From Phoronis australis (taxonomy: Eukaryota; Phoronida; Phoronidae): a stretch of 59,188 nucleotides of DNA. Location: assembly GCA_002633005.1 (NCBI GenBank), contig NMRA01000496.1, positions 1 through 59,188 on the forward strand, read 5' to 3'. Below, in pieces: positions 1 to 12,006 of the stretch. The notes under the pieces are model-generated. The model was given only the letters and a program-made list of their open reading frames with translations, ran no database searches and was not told the origin of the DNA. A program made the position numbers and the translations under genes. Position 1 is the stretch's first letter. Every line of letters begins with the position of its first letter.

Positions 1-745
1 GAGTTAACAATAGACTCAAAAGTAATAACCATGAGACAACCAATGCCAACAAAATAGACTCGGATTTGACAAATGTGAGTGGTTAAATACACTAAACCTA
101 ACTAAGGGAAGTTAAGAAATATTCCCATTCATTTGACATTCTAGATTTTTATAACATAAATTTTGTTTTGTATGTCACAACATGTTTGTTCTCATTGTCT
201 TCATTTCGAAGAAGCGTGAAAGAACATCAAAAAAGACCGAAGAAGTTATTGCGACTATATACATGGAAACTTTTTGCCTTCAAGGAGCATTAAACTGCCT
301 TGTCATTGTTCTTTTCATTTGAAATACAATTAAACTACATCACTATTTAACACCGGATTTCTTTATTCAAAAATGGGGTTTTTAAACAAAATTGAAATCT
401 GTCATGGTAGCAAGTTTTAAGCCTGTTATATACACAATGTAGTCATACTCAAATTGAACCTGATCAACAGAGATGTTTGAAATTTTCAGAGCTGCAATGC
501 AGAATTCCGTGTGAATGACAGATCATAAAGTTTACTAGTAAAGAATAACAATCGAATATTCAAGTGTCCTCATTACGATAATGCACTTAAGTAAATACTC
601 GGTATAATAACACGATAGTGCCCTTCCAAGCACTGTGACAAAAAATTCCTAAAAACAATATTCCCGTAAAATATATTCTTCACAGAACTCATTAATTGAA
701 ATTATAATTCCTGCAAAGCGGATTCTTGGGGAATTTTTCAGTTTA

Positions 746-934
746 TCAAAAACACGAGGACGCAAGCATAAAATATTGGTTCTTTGGCAATTTTACCAAA
801 TCTATATTGATATAAACCTGGGTTATAAATATCCGATCGGAAATTTCGAGTGTCGGCATAAATGTATTTCCACTCGTCTTTTCCAATTTGGACTCGTAAA
901 AAGTGATGTTCGAAAACAGGCGTCGCAACTCCAT
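746..934 (-). CDS. Short ORF of uncertain status
   Basis: A 62-codon minus-strand frame opens at gcggcaATGGAG, a good initiation context, with product starting MELRRLFSNITFYESKLEKT. It lies just beyond the putative 3' end of the main gene and could be the first exon of another gene. A weak possible donor (CAGGTTTA) follows FITQ. No domain is recognised. Chance is a serious alternative. Confidence 0.15.
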   Translation of the reverse strand: MELRRLFSNITFYESKLEKTSGNTFMPTLEISDRIFITQVYINIDLVKLPKNQYFMLASSCF

Positions 935-1011
935 TGCCGCGAGTGAGAGTGACCCAATTTCTAGCTAGTATTTTTACTCTTCCGCTGGATACTACGATTG
1001 TTTTTCACACT

Positions 1012-1274
1012 TTATTTCGAGCGCATGGACTTATCGTGGTCACCAGTGCAAATGGTTGGTAGCATCTTCTGCCGTGTACTAAGAATGAGTGAGTTATTGA
1101 AATTGAAATTTCTAGGTCCAAAGTACACCACAAAACTCCAATAATACTCAACAAATTTCTCTTTCAAAATATTCATTCTCTTCCTGCAGTTATAGGAGCC
1201 AAGTCCTGGCCTTGTTAACATCCGAAGTAGAAGTAACGCCTGCTCTACACGTGACATTTTTTGGAATTTCTTCA
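1012..1274 (-). CDS. Possible last exon with CARD-like C-terminal segment
   Basis: After a possible acceptor (gtcataag) the minus strand stays open for 87 residues to a TAA. The phase fits the DED exon: G plus TG gives Val, continuing KKFQKMSRVEQALLLLRMLT. The motif VEQALLLLRMLTRPGLGSY resembles the end of CARD domains (..LL.LL.RRG...F). The following ILKEKFVEYYWSF could be the last helix. The first helices of a CARD are not visible, so it may be a partial domain or chance. The stop codon overlaps an AATAAA, a possible poly(A) signal. No pyrimidine-rich acceptor is present, which lowers confidence. Confidence 0.35.
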
Positions 1275-3432
1275 CTTATGACACATATTTAGTGCCAAGT
1301 AAACACAAATCGGTATCACGTGGTATTTTGTTGCTAACCAGCCTGTGTTTCCATATTGGACATTTTTCAGTGCTGTACAAAGTTGAGCTATTTTGAGGCT
1401 TTTGGTTGCATACAAAACTAGTTGTTTAATACCTTAGCAACACTAAACTCAAACCGTTCTTGGGAAACTTTGGTATATGTATTAATACGAACATCACACT
1501 GGCGGATTTCAACGATAGAGGTGCATTTTAACGGCGATTTGATGTTTTATGTTTTATGTTTGCCCCTGCAACTCCGGACAATGAGGTAAATATCTGTCTG
1601 TTAGCAAGATGATGACACACTCCGATTTTCAAGACGGCTGAGATAGTTTGCGTCACTCGGGAGCCATTTTTGTGATATTGATGAACACTTCTAGAAGCTT
1701 GATTTTAGCCGATGAACTATTGGTTATTTAAACCCTTGGAATTGCTTTAGTTACCTGCTATGCCTATCCTGTGTAATGCCAGTGCTTCGAATATAGTGAG
1801 ACATTTACATGTAACTCTACACAAAAATAAAAACAGATCCCTGAACACTTTTTTGTTCCAAAGGTTGTCAAGATTTGACTCGTTACAAACGGAACAGACA
1901 TTGTCACATCAATGAATGTGAAACCATATTTACTTGAAAATAGTAAAAAACACCTATTGCCTTTTAAGATCGGTTAAATTGCGATTTTGTAAAGAGGTCA
2001 TTTAGTAAAAATTACCATAATTTCAGCTAAGTGGTGTGCTAGAAAGATAATTTTCAAAATACAAATCTTAAACGTTCAGATTTTTTCAAAGACATCAAAG
2101 AGATACAAGAACATACATGAACAAAAACGACTCAGGAAAGCCTCAACATGTAGTCACGAGACCAAACACAATTGTGATAGCTGCCAAAATTGCGTAAGAT
2201 GTTATCTTTGATGCAAACAGACGGGCTTAGAAACATCACTTGAAAACTGCATGACAACTATTTTTACACAAGAACATTTTTTGCAGGACTTACTCTAGGA
2301 AATTGTTAGCCATGACACAAAAAATTAGTGTAAATAATTCCTGTAAAACAAATTCCTAGTGGATTTGTGAGATTGTGAAATTCACGATAACTGAAAAATA
2401 ATAAACGGGTAATTTGGCATGACCTTCTCTCACAAAACGCAATATGCTGTATACAGGTAGTCTATTTGGCAGCCAACAATTCATTCATTGTGTTAGACGT
2501 CGTTGGTCATTGACAGGAAAAGATTAAAAGTAATTGGGCACGGACAACGCCTGTTTGAGAGCTCTCCCTTTTTGAAAACAGTGATTCTATGCAATTTGAT
2601 TCAGACAAGCCATAGAATATTAAAAAAAAATCTGAATCTGAATGGATTATAATTTATCATAAAGTATCGTCATTCATTTGACAACTGTAACCTTCCTTTA
2701 GTACATGTATGTCTCACCATCAGGGATGGCACTGTCGTTTGATTTGAAGTAAAGTTCGAGTTATAGGTGATCTTGTTGGTCCTCAATATTTTTGAGTCAC
2801 GGTTTAATTCCTACCTGAGCCAACTTCAAAAAAAATTTGCGAATGCTGGGTTGAATGGACAGTTTAAGTTGCACGTGACGGCTAAGACAGGCATTTGCTT
2901 GTTCTAAGTATACGGCTGTTGGCTTTTCACACTTTAACTCACGTTTTGCTCTGCCTTGGCTTTTCTTAAACACAAACTGCTTGCTAACGGGAAATTAAGC
3001 AGGAAATTTTCCGGAATATTCAGGAGACGTACAGATAATTTGGATTTTCAAAACATTTTGCTTGTCCACAATCACTTTTAACCTGAATCCTGTAATGCAG
3101 AGCATTTTGTCAGTTTCAAGGCATCTTTTTTTAACTTCTTAGTAATTGCATGCAAACCATGGTTTTGGGGTCAAACTGCTGATTGTGTTCGTATTTTTTC
3201 AAAATAACCAGCTGCACTTCCGGGATTCATAAAGATGGAAAGTATTACATTGGAATCAGTTTCAAGAGCCTTTCTTGAGTGCCACTAAGTGGTGTAATAA
3301 CACACTAATGACCCCTGCAGATGTGTTATTGCGGCGCAATTCAATGTTAAATCCACCAGTTTACTAAATAATATTTATATCCAAGTGGTTGTTGAGTATT
3401 CACATAAAATTGGTCACCATTGTCTCTCATAC
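1275..3432. other. Intron or non-coding stretch, nothing recognised
   Basis: AT-rich sequence between the DED exon and the possible terminal exon. I see no exon with paired splice sites, no clear transposon ends and no long tandem repeat. Confidence 0.4.
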
Positions 3433-3605
3433 CTGGTCCCTTTATTTCACTTGACAGTTTTTCCACCAGTTCTGCAAGTTCCTCCAGATGGAGCTGGTGC
3501 AGCATGTGGGTTAATTCACTGTAATCTCCAATATTAATTATCACTTCCCGCTGAAGCTGTTCAAGAAGTTCCTGAGTGCTTGTTATATTTTGCAGTACTG
3601 CTGGT
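3433..3605 (-). CDS. Death effector domain, C-terminal half
   Basis: Minus-strand exon of 173 bp, acceptor ttgcttttcag and donor GTATGA, phase 2 in and phase 1 out. It encodes PAVLQNITSTQELLEQLQRE, then VIINIGDYSELTHMLHQL and HLEELAELVEKL. The segment LLEQL...IINIGDYSEL..ML..L.LEEL.ELV matches helices 4-6 of a DED (F..L.....L...N...L.ELL..I.R.DL). The Arg of the E/D-RxDL charge motif is missing (HLEEL), which may alter filament contacts. DEDs assemble signalling platforms with FADD- or caspase-type partners. Another exon must follow because the last codon is split. Confidence 0.78.
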
Positions 3606-4512
3606 CTGAAAAGCAACAAGACATTCAAAATCACATCCATCTAAAATCACGCCTGCTCACAAAAGCCTGAGCAAAAGTTGTACATGAGAATAAAAAACCT
3701 TCGTGATACAAATCAGGACGATTCCACAGTTCTCAAATAACAACATTGATGAAGATCCTCAATAGTTTTAGCTCATCAGTTTCACCCCCATGATTACCTC
3801 AGTGATGGGACTACTCTAAAAAAGAGTATCACGGGGAGGGTACTCTAAGATTTAACATTACGTATTGATATTCAAATTTCTTGAACCGATGTTAAGCCCC
3901 CGTCACACCAGAGGAGCGGTGCCACCACGGATTTTGGTCAAAACAGTCATTACGTAGTGACACCGTCAGTGGTATTTTCATAGTTTTCCCCTACCCGTCA
4001 CACATGCTTTCTTACGGTGCTACTCAGGTACAGGAGCGGAGCCACGGCGGTGTCAAGGAGGACATGGAGATTCCATGAGGTACCACTGCAGCTTGATGGC
4101 GGTGCTATTGCGATCATTGGTGGCTTGACTGCTAGGCAGCTCTACGGGACCTGTGAGGTGCCATTGTGGGGAAGGCAGTACTACTGAGGCGCTACTGCGT
4201 GGACGCTGCTGCTTCATAACGGCTCTAAGACGTACGCGCAGTGGTTAGTATATGGGAGGTGGTATTTGGTGCAATTCCGTCCCATATTTGCTCCTGCGGA
4301 GGACTTTGCTACAACTGTTATTGTTACTGTTACTGTCACATTCTGAAGCCGCTGAAACTGTCAGAGTGAGGAAAGCCAGCAAGAAGCACATGACGAGTCT
4401 TCACAGGATGAGCACGCTGATTGTGCTTCTGGTGCTGAAGATGCTGCAGAGTCTGACCACCAGTCCGTAACTAGCCAACCAAAGAATAAAAAGTCTGCAC
4501 TGATCTTAAAGA

Positions 4513-4668
4513 AGAGGACGTCATGTCGGACTTGCCATGTGGCCATCCGGAGCTTTATAACAAGAAGCTCAATGCTCATAAAGATAACATGTAGAAGGAC
4601 TCTTCGTGGGCTCAGCAAGCAGCCAGGCTTGATAAGCCATTAGCATTCCTGCTGATATGGTATCGCGC
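4513..4668 (+). pseudogene. Harbinger Myb/SANT-like (MADF-type) protein remnant
   Basis: Plus-strand frame with HPELYNKKLNAHKDNM, an in-frame TAG, then KDSSWAQQAARLDKPLAFLL. This matches the MADF/Myb-SANT DNA-binding domain that accompanies Harbinger transposase (..PELY.K....YK......W...A..L). It runs toward the transposase remnant and the two overlap at about 4,651-4,668, so an internal deletion probably fused the two ORFs tail to tail. The stop and missing ends make it non-functional. Confidence 0.6.
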
Positions 4669-5354
4669 ATCAGACGTGTATCCATCTCCACCAACATCTG
4701 TCCAGAGGAATTGGTATTCAGCGTCAACAACTCCCATCAACACCATTGAATAGAATCCTTTTTAATTGTGAAAGAAGCTTCCACTGCTGGGAGGTTTGCG
4801 AATTGCGACGTGCTTTCCACCCAGAGCCCCACAGCAAAGGGACGTCCTAGCGCTGCTTGAACTTGTCAGCTACAGCTTTACATTCGTCTTGGGTCGTAGG
4901 GCACTGGATCACCTCGTCTTTAGACGCTTCAGCAATGGCCTGGCAGACTTCCTTGACCAACACAGATACTGTGTTTGCTGGTATCCGGAAATCGAGCTTG
5001 ATTAGAGCCCAAGTGACGAAGAGATGCAGCCACATTCGTCCCTGTGTACAACGCCTTTCTGTACTTACTGTCCTTCTTTGTGATATGTGATCCAACCCTG
5101 ACAAGTAACTCATCAAACATCTCGGACTGAATCTAGGTGAGGGAATTCTGGCACCGGGCTGGACCCTCTCTACTGAACTCGACCATAAGCTGGTTGTAGT
5201 GGCCAAAATGTTCACGTCTCACATCGCCCAGCTGAGGTCTGTCCCAGTGTCTTTTTCGTCTTGGTCGTCTTCTTCTTCGCTCCAGGGCAATCATTGGTTG
5301 CTCATCTTTTGACTGGTATTGCTGCACATGCAGCAACTGCTGTATGACGATCAA
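4651..5354 (-). pseudogene. Harbinger-type transposase pseudogene
   Basis: Consecutive minus-strand segments in changing frames match the DDE_Tnp_4 family used by PIF/Harbinger elements. An Arg-rich start and EHFGHYNQLMVE are followed by MFDELLVRVGSHITKKDSKY, then FRIPANTVSVLVKEVCQAI and CPTTQDECKAVADKF. Next come GKHVAIRKPPSSGSFF, MVLMGVVDAEYQFLW and a final VGGDGYTSDA. The family's LGALDGKHV is here GALGGKHV, so the first catalytic Asp of the DDE triad appears changed to Gly. There are several frameshifts and an in-frame TAA. The reading stops abruptly after the second conserved block, where the opposite-strand ORF begins, so the C-terminal part with the last acidic residue is missing. Confidence 0.8.
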
Positions 5355-5959
5355 ATTTCTATTGTTATCTGTTATTCCGTTGAGCTTTCAATACTGACTG
5401 TCGATCTCAACTCAAGATTTTTAGAACACTGAAATTTAAGATGAAAAACGAACCTTTTATTCTAAAAATTAGGATTGCCGTAGCACTGCGCAAGCACCTC
5501 GGTGCAATCTCGGTGGAAATGTCATTGCCGCAAAAGCAGCTCAAAAACGCCGCCGTGGGATCGAAGTAGCACCGCAGTAAGATGGCCAAATTCCTCGCTG
5601 ACTCCTCAGTGGTATTCCCTTACCCTCAGTGCTTCTATGGTAGTACTGCAGTAGAACCGTTACGAGATCGCCGTAGTGTCGCCAGTCTACGTTTTAGCTG
5701 ATTGCACGCAGTTGAACTGAGGAAGCACGGCGGTGATGGAGGTGCTTCTGCGGTCCCTGTATGGTGCCACGGCGGTCATGAGAATGTACTGGTGATCCCA
5801 CTGCAGAGCATGTTCAAAGTTTCCGCCGTTCCATGGCGAAGGTCGGCGGTTTTGACAGTTTGCCGTGGTGCTACGGCGACCACTGACGGAACCACTGCGG
5901 TACCAAGAGTGGTATTTGACACAAACTTCAAATCACTTGTACTATATCTCTGGTAGATA

Positions 5960-8497
5960 CATGTACATTGGAATCGTGTCCAATTCCACGATGATCCACG
6001 GGGGAAATAGTATTGAACAGCAAAGTAATAAATATGGCGCTGCAACAGTCTAACCCAGTCTGTAATCGTCGACAGTAGTGCACGTCAAGGTAGAAACACG
6101 TCTGTCAATTTTCATACGTGAATTTTTCTTTACACTGGTTAGTCCAATAGGTAGGAAAATTGCAAAACAGTTTATATGCATTAGGAATGACCAAAAGCTA
6201 ACACACAATATGTTGAATCCATTTAAAACATTGTTATTGTGTGTTGGATAGAATTCATTTACCATGCTTCATGAAGATCCGTGAAGGATTTAAGAAATGT
6301 AAACAACCATTTCAGACAAATTTATTAAAGATCCTGCATGACGTTTAGGACCATATACCACCACAGACGAAAAAACAAACAAACGTCATAAAGAGGTGCC
6401 ACAGCAGTCGAAACTTTCCCAAAGTCAACGTTAGCTGTGGTGTTCTCGGTAGAAATACATATGTCAGTTTTCAAAATGTTAAATATACTAGAGACTTTAC
6501 AGAGAAGTGCGTCAATAAACATTTTATAAATTCAAGAAAAATGGTCACTGGCACTAAATGGCTTAAAATACGTCAATAATATACACAGTCATAGCTATAT
6601 TCGCTTTTACACAAACTACCCTACAGTATATGCCAACTTTTACAACAATCCGTCTAAGCAAGTAATAATTACGGACGTAAAGGAGAAAACAAATAGCCAT
6701 TAGGTGGTGCCACCGTTGTGAAGAGCCATCGAAAAATTATCGTAAGCCGTCTGCGTCCCAGAAGGACCACGTATGTGTTCACAATCGTCCTTAACGTATA
6801 TGAATATGCCAATCTCATGTTAATATGTCAATCCTTAAAATAGCTTGGTATAGAGAAAGCGGACGCCAAAAACACTTAATGACAATTAAAGCGGCAAATC
6901 CGTGTTGGTGGTGCAGAAAACATGCACGTCAATTATCTCCCTGCAGAACGAGAAGACGGTGACGCATTCTTTAAAAATACCTACTTCCCAACTTTTATGA
7001 AAATTCACTCATAATTTGGAGCATACAAGCCGAATCGTAAAAACCTACATCGCAATTAAGCGGCATTCCACCGCGTAATCGGATCCGTCCAAAATTCGGT
7101 CATACCGTACAATCCATGATACGAACATGTCTGCAAAGTTGACAAACATCCATGCAGAGGTTTTGGAAATAAAACAGCGAATGAAGGACAGATGACCACC
7201 GAGCAAACGAACGTGGCACGAAAGGATGCCGGTAGAGGATGACTGTATGACGCATTCGCACATACATTGTACATGAACAGTGTAGGCATATGGGTGCATA
7301 AAACGAGAAAGGATTGAACAACATTGTAAAACAATAAACTGCAGCAAAATTGGAGGTGAAGAGAAAATATTTTTCAAAAAAAGGAATTAAAATGGTAAAT
7401 GTGTTTAATCTACGGTTCAGTTTATGAAAAAACGTATACAGTACATTATACGTGTTACCTATCTTGCACGTTCTGTTTGGAAATAGACATTTAACCCCAA
7501 GTTGTGGCTGGGTAGCAATTGATACAGGTCACTAAACAGAGTGATTATTGATTGATTGTTTCCACGATCTGGCATGGAAGGAAAACTCGACAAACCTGTG
7601 AAGCAGAGTGACTTTTGCAACTAAGAGTGTCGACAATCTATTGAGAATAAGTCACTGTTGTTTCCTCATGAAACTGTATAGCTGGCGAGCTGTTGTGAAC
7701 TGAAGTAATACCAGTTTACACGTTCTACAATTTGAGTGTTAAACCTTCCATAAAAAGTGTTAATTTCATTCACATATAAGTCCACGAGTATTTATTATTC
7801 AAAAATAATGAACTACTTCCAACTATAATGAAATTAAATTTTCATTGACAACAGCGTTTAACTACTAGGCTATCTTTGATGTTCCATCAAGATTATTTAA
7901 AAACAGTTGGAAAGCGTGAAGATAAATGAGATATCTAATAACATGGAACGTACAGGTTGATATATGAGACTCAAGTGTTGAAATTTGGTATAAGGTCACA
8001 AGTCAAACTCTACAGGCTTTGTTGTTTCAAAAAAGATTTACAGTTACTGAGATATAACTACGATTTTGAAGATATTTCGCAGAATACATGATAAGGTTCT
8101 GAAGAATTGAACCCACACAAACCTGGAACACGTTCAACATGAGACGGCGCCAGTGGTGCCATGTACACTTGTTTTTCAGTAACTCATTTCAAGCGAAATC
8201 TCGTAGTTTTGGCCATTAAAAGCTTGTTTTCGAGCAAAGGCGAGTGATTTCGTATGATTCCTCTGACAAAAATGGAGTCGTAATTCATGTTTTTGTGATC
8301 GATATGGCGCTCTTTGGCTATGCTGACTGAATCAACAGCTTCTTACGCATTTTGTTTCATTTTCAAATTGGCATTTCTTGACCGACCAAAGTGGTGCTGT
8401 AGAAAACTTTATGACGAAGATTGATACACGGGCGATTACTTTCAGTCACTGTGGAGCATATGATTTATTCGTAAACATGTTATGTTGTTTTTCTTAC
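5960..8497. other. Intron sequence, no supported gene
   Basis: Non-coding stretch between the Harbinger copy and the DED exon. Several overlapping frames are open on the minus strand at 7.05-7.38 kb, but none has splice sites or a known domain. Similar short strings (ggtagaaa.ac...tgtca..tttca) recur near 6.09 and 6.45 kb, hinting at an old repeat. Nothing firmer can be said. Confidence 0.35.
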
Positions 8498-8609
8498 GTA
8501 ATCCAAACTTCACACAACCCCCTTAGACTTTCAAAATCACGACCAATGACACGTTCAGCAACTTCATGTAGCAGCTGTTGATGAAGTTTCCTTGCCACTC
8601 GCCGTTCTC
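8498..8609 (-). CDS. Death effector domain, N-terminal half
   Basis: Minus-strand exon of 112 bp, acceptor tttattctcag and donor GTAAGA, phase 1 in and phase 2 out. It encodes ERRVARKLHQQLLHEVAERV and then IGRDFESLRGLCEVWI. The pattern LL..VAE....DFESLRGLC..WI matches helices 1-3 of DED family members (for caspase-8, L..I.E.L...DL.SLKFL...I). The last two bases (AC) need an A from the next exon; the 3.6 kb exon starts with A, giving Thr. The frame and domain then continue exactly. Confidence 0.75.
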
Positions 8610-9068
8610 CTGAGAATAAATAGACACATTTCTTAGTTACGTTAACATTACAGATAGCCGTTGTTGCACATGATCTAGCTGTCCTAGACATCGTTCTATT
8701 TAGTACCCCATTGAATTGAGGAGAATCACAGTTGTTGGGAGCTTTCCATCATAAATATTTCTAGTGTGTTTAATTTTGGTCGTTATTTTGGCAAAAACGA
8801 GTGGACCCCGTGATAGTTAAGTCACGAGACATTCTTTCGATGGCAGGCATGAAATATTAAAGTTCTTGAGTTTTAGCAGTACTCTAGAAAAGTGTCCAAA
8901 TTTAGCCAAAATCTTATCTGAAAAATAAACGACCATATTGATACGAAACTTTCAAACACCATGTTTTATCCATCGATTTTTAAAATTTTAGATCAGAATT
9001 TGTTTTTAAAAGTTTGATATTCAGCATGAAGCATTATCAAATATATTATTCAAAAGGTTGTTTGAAAT

Positions 9069-9159
9069 ATATTCTAAAAAATCAGTGCAGGCGGTCTGAT
9101 ACACGTTGTACCAGACGTGCGCAGGCCTCACATGTGGGCCCATTGCACTGATCACCTGA
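9069..9159. mobile_element. 91-bp insertion with target duplication (MITE- or SINE-like)
   Basis: A 91-bp insert lies between two copies of TTGTTTGAAAT (9058-9068 and 9160-9170). The paralogous intron segment at 17.85 kb has one copy of the same word and no insert, so the empty site is visible. Inside are inverted 9-mers ATCAGTGCA and TGCACTGAT and a GC-rich centre, unlike the AT-rich surroundings. An 11-bp duplication is long for most DNA transposons, so a SINE-like or LINE-mobilised origin is also possible. Confidence 0.65.
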
Positions 9160-10412
9160 TTGTTTGAAATGAACAAAGAGAGGAAACTTAGAGAACTGTG
9201 ATATACATGTGGTCTTCATCTTCAACATCTACATTAAACGAAAATTAACCATGCTATTAGAACCTTGCAGTAGTGTTGCAAGGTTACGTTATATAATCAC
9301 GTCTACTTCATACGTATATTGTGTCACTGGAATGCTACCACTACACAATACTTCCAGCACACTGAACTGGGTTCCATGATGGTGAGATTTTTCATGATGC
9401 GGACTAAAAAATGACTATACTTTGTTGTTAGCAGGAAGAACATTTGAAAATACAAAACGTTGACAACCGCTAATGGATATTCCAGCTCTTCAGCAAACTG
9501 TTTACCGTGTTTTACGTAGCCACAATACGATGTGACCATGCCTCAATACTACAGTACATAAGCTGGCAATCCAGACTGTTGGAGAATGTTGTCAAGTCTA
9601 TCAATGCGGTAGGGTGCTTCACATATAATGTACGGTAATATTTTAAGGAATGTTTCGTCATCTTACTATTTGACGTCGTCTTTCTCTGTACACCCTAGGC
9701 AAGCCGACCAGGAGGGCGTACCGACAGTGAGGTAATAAGTGAAACAAGCAAACTATACCAAGATCTTCCGACGTGGAGGGGATTCAACGGTGCAAGTGCA
9801 TGCTTGGGGGATAACTTGCATATCCAGGTAAAACTCCTAAATGCACAATTTGGCAGCGCTACAGAAATGATTGTTGTTTAGGAAACGATACCTCTTTTAA
9901 CAACACAAATGTGAAAGCGTGGGCTTTCAAACATGCCGAACCATTGGTAGTTTTGACACAGCACCTCATTTACAGGCATGTTGGAAATTTCGTGCATGTA
10001 ATGAACAGCTGCAGTCAAAGTGAATGAAAGTTGAGGTCGAAATATTGTATAATGATACTGAATACACTATTTAAATTGGGAGCGCCGATGTTTCGCTTGG
10101 GCCGTGTGGGTAAGATAATAGATTACAGATTTTAGGACGAACACCAGGTTGATTCCGGCAAAAAATCCCAGCTTATTGTACAATCCAATATCACCAACAT
10201 TGTAGTTTGTGCAGCGATCACCATTTTTTCCACTCAAGGTCAGGCTAGTAAGTTCGCTAGCATTCATATAAAACACAAACATTTCACTAAAGTGATTTTG
10301 CGAAGTATTCAGATATCTTGCTTTTTGGTAAAAATAGGGCTACGCAGTGTTTTTCCGTTATACGCCAATATGGTGAGTCAAGTTCACGCTATGGAAACTC
10401 AATTTTTCTTAC

Positions 10413-10467
10413 CCGTTGTAATGGAGGTTAGTAGAATAGCAGATGGCGTTCCGCTTGCCGACTCTTC
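10413..10467 (-). CDS. Duplicated linker exon joined to the DED
   Basis: Minus-strand exon of 55 bp, acceptor ttcgtttcag and donor GTAAGA, phase 0 in and phase 1 out. It encodes EESASGTPSAILLTSITT plus one base, which completes a Gly codon with the next exon (GERRVARK). Exon, acceptor, donor and several hundred bases of intron are paralogous to the 18.2 kb linker exon. The coding part has diverged more than the splice sites. A copied linker thus connects UPA to the death effector domain. Confidence 0.7.
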
Positions 10468-12006
10468 CTGAAACGAAAATGAAATTCAAAGCACAGAAAA
10501 AGTTAATAGTACAGCAACATACCCTCGAGGTAAATCTGTTAACCTGAAAAACACAAGACCTGGCAAAGATCTCGAAATTACTATGGATGGTTTTATGCTT
10601 TGCCTCTTAATTATTTACTGTATTTACCGGGATAATAAACAACAGGTGGGTCAAAATTGCTTCAAAACTCATTCATTTTAAGTTCATTAAAATAACATGT
10701 TTTAAATTTCGAAGAACTGTACAGAGACATTAAAATTGAAGGCCTCGGTGTTGCAATGCAATATATTTCAATGCTGTCAGATTTTTTAATATGCTGACGG
10801 GAAGTGATCCCTCGGTTGTTATCAGCATAGATAAAACAGTCCATAACAATACCATAAATAATACAAAAAGCAGTAGTTTGATCAATTACATCGGTAATTG
10901 CCACAATTTATTACCACAATACTGTACATGAACATACATATACAGTATGCAGAAGAAATAAAAACTGTTCACATGGTGCGAGTAGAGCGCTCGTAGGAAG
11001 TCCACCCGATACAGGATAAGTGCTGGTGCATCCTGGATAGTTTAATCTTTGAGCAATTTTGATTCGCAAAAAACCTTTATCTTTTGAAAAGCTTGCGAAA
11101 CACAAGGCTAAATGGATCCTAGATTGATCCGTTCTGTAGCATTGTAGAACTTTAAATTCTCTATACGTGGCGGTGATTCTTATAGTAATTGAAAAGTAAT
11201 CATGTCTGGCCACTTTAACTGGGCTTTTTCTCATCCATATATTATTGGGTTGGATTATGTGTTCTGCAAGCATAAACTAAATCATATTATTCCCCATACT
11301 TTGTACCCTCTTGATATTATCTGTTGTAGACAATCTGCCGCAAAAACCTGGACTAAACTCCACCCCCCCCCCCCAAGCCAAATAGAAAAATCTGAATTTA
11401 ATTCAGCTATAATAGATTTTTAAAATTTTGATAGTGATCTGGGCACGTTTCAAATTCAATCATAACAGCGAAAGGTCTGACGAAGACCCGGTTAAAATCG
11501 ATGCCTAAGCGTCTAGGTGACCTCTGGAGACGAACAGTACTGCTATGTGACGTTATTCCCAATCAGTGGCATGCCTCCTGATGTGCAATGTACTTACTCT
11601 TTTACACAAGTTTCGCACTGTTCCCACACAGTTACCAAAGCATATTCGACAGTATTTTCAATGTTTACAGTCACATGACTTCCTGTTCTGACTGAAGCTT
11701 TTACCTACGCAGTTACGTAACATCACAAAGGGGGTAGTTTGAGGCTGCAAAATACCCGAGGTATTCCCAATGAACTCTAAGACGATGGTGGTCCTATGTA
11801 GGCGTTTGTAAAGACTAAACAATTGTGAACATAGTATGTTACGTCGCTGGCGTCAGAGTTCAGCGAATGTTTCCGGGGCATTTACATGTAAATGAACTGT
11901 TGTGTTGACCGGGTGCATTCAAATGTTCGACCTGGGTGCGGCAGTCGAGTGCCAACAGTAGAACTTTTGCACCGACAGTGAAGGTTGTAACATAAGTTCG
12001 GCGGAC

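Larger units (their letters stand above)
3894..5930. mobile_element. Decayed PIF/Harbinger DNA transposon
   Basis: A GC-richer island of about 2 kb in an AT-rich intron. The interior carries remnants of the two Harbinger proteins, a DDE transposase (minus strand) and a Myb/SANT-like DNA-binding protein (plus strand). Both flanks, about 3.9-4.25 kb and 5.46-5.93 kb, are dense in short variants of accactgcggt, cacggcggt and gtagcaccgc in both orientations, as subterminal repeats would be. One end begins near gccccc gtcacacca; I could not find a matching inverted terminus or a 3-bp target duplication at the other end, so its limits are approximate. Frame breaks in both proteins show it is inactive. 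Confidence 0.75.
8875..10765. repeat. Segmental duplication copy A (carries the 10.4 kb linker exon)
   Basis: Matches 17,673-18,605 in the same orientation. Anchors include agcagtactctagaaaagtg at the start, the linker exon with its splice sites, the AATAATAAACAA-type tract and gcctcggtg.tgcaatgcaata at the end. This copy is longer because of the 91-bp insert and about 1 kb (9.24-10.26 kb) with little counterpart in the other copy. By eye, matching parts differ at roughly one base in five. Confidence 0.75.

Noticed and set aside
7045-7377. Three overlapping minus-strand ORFs of 74-110 codons.
   Set aside because: Cys/Ser/Phe-rich composition, no splice sites, no domain, and several frames open at once point to chance.
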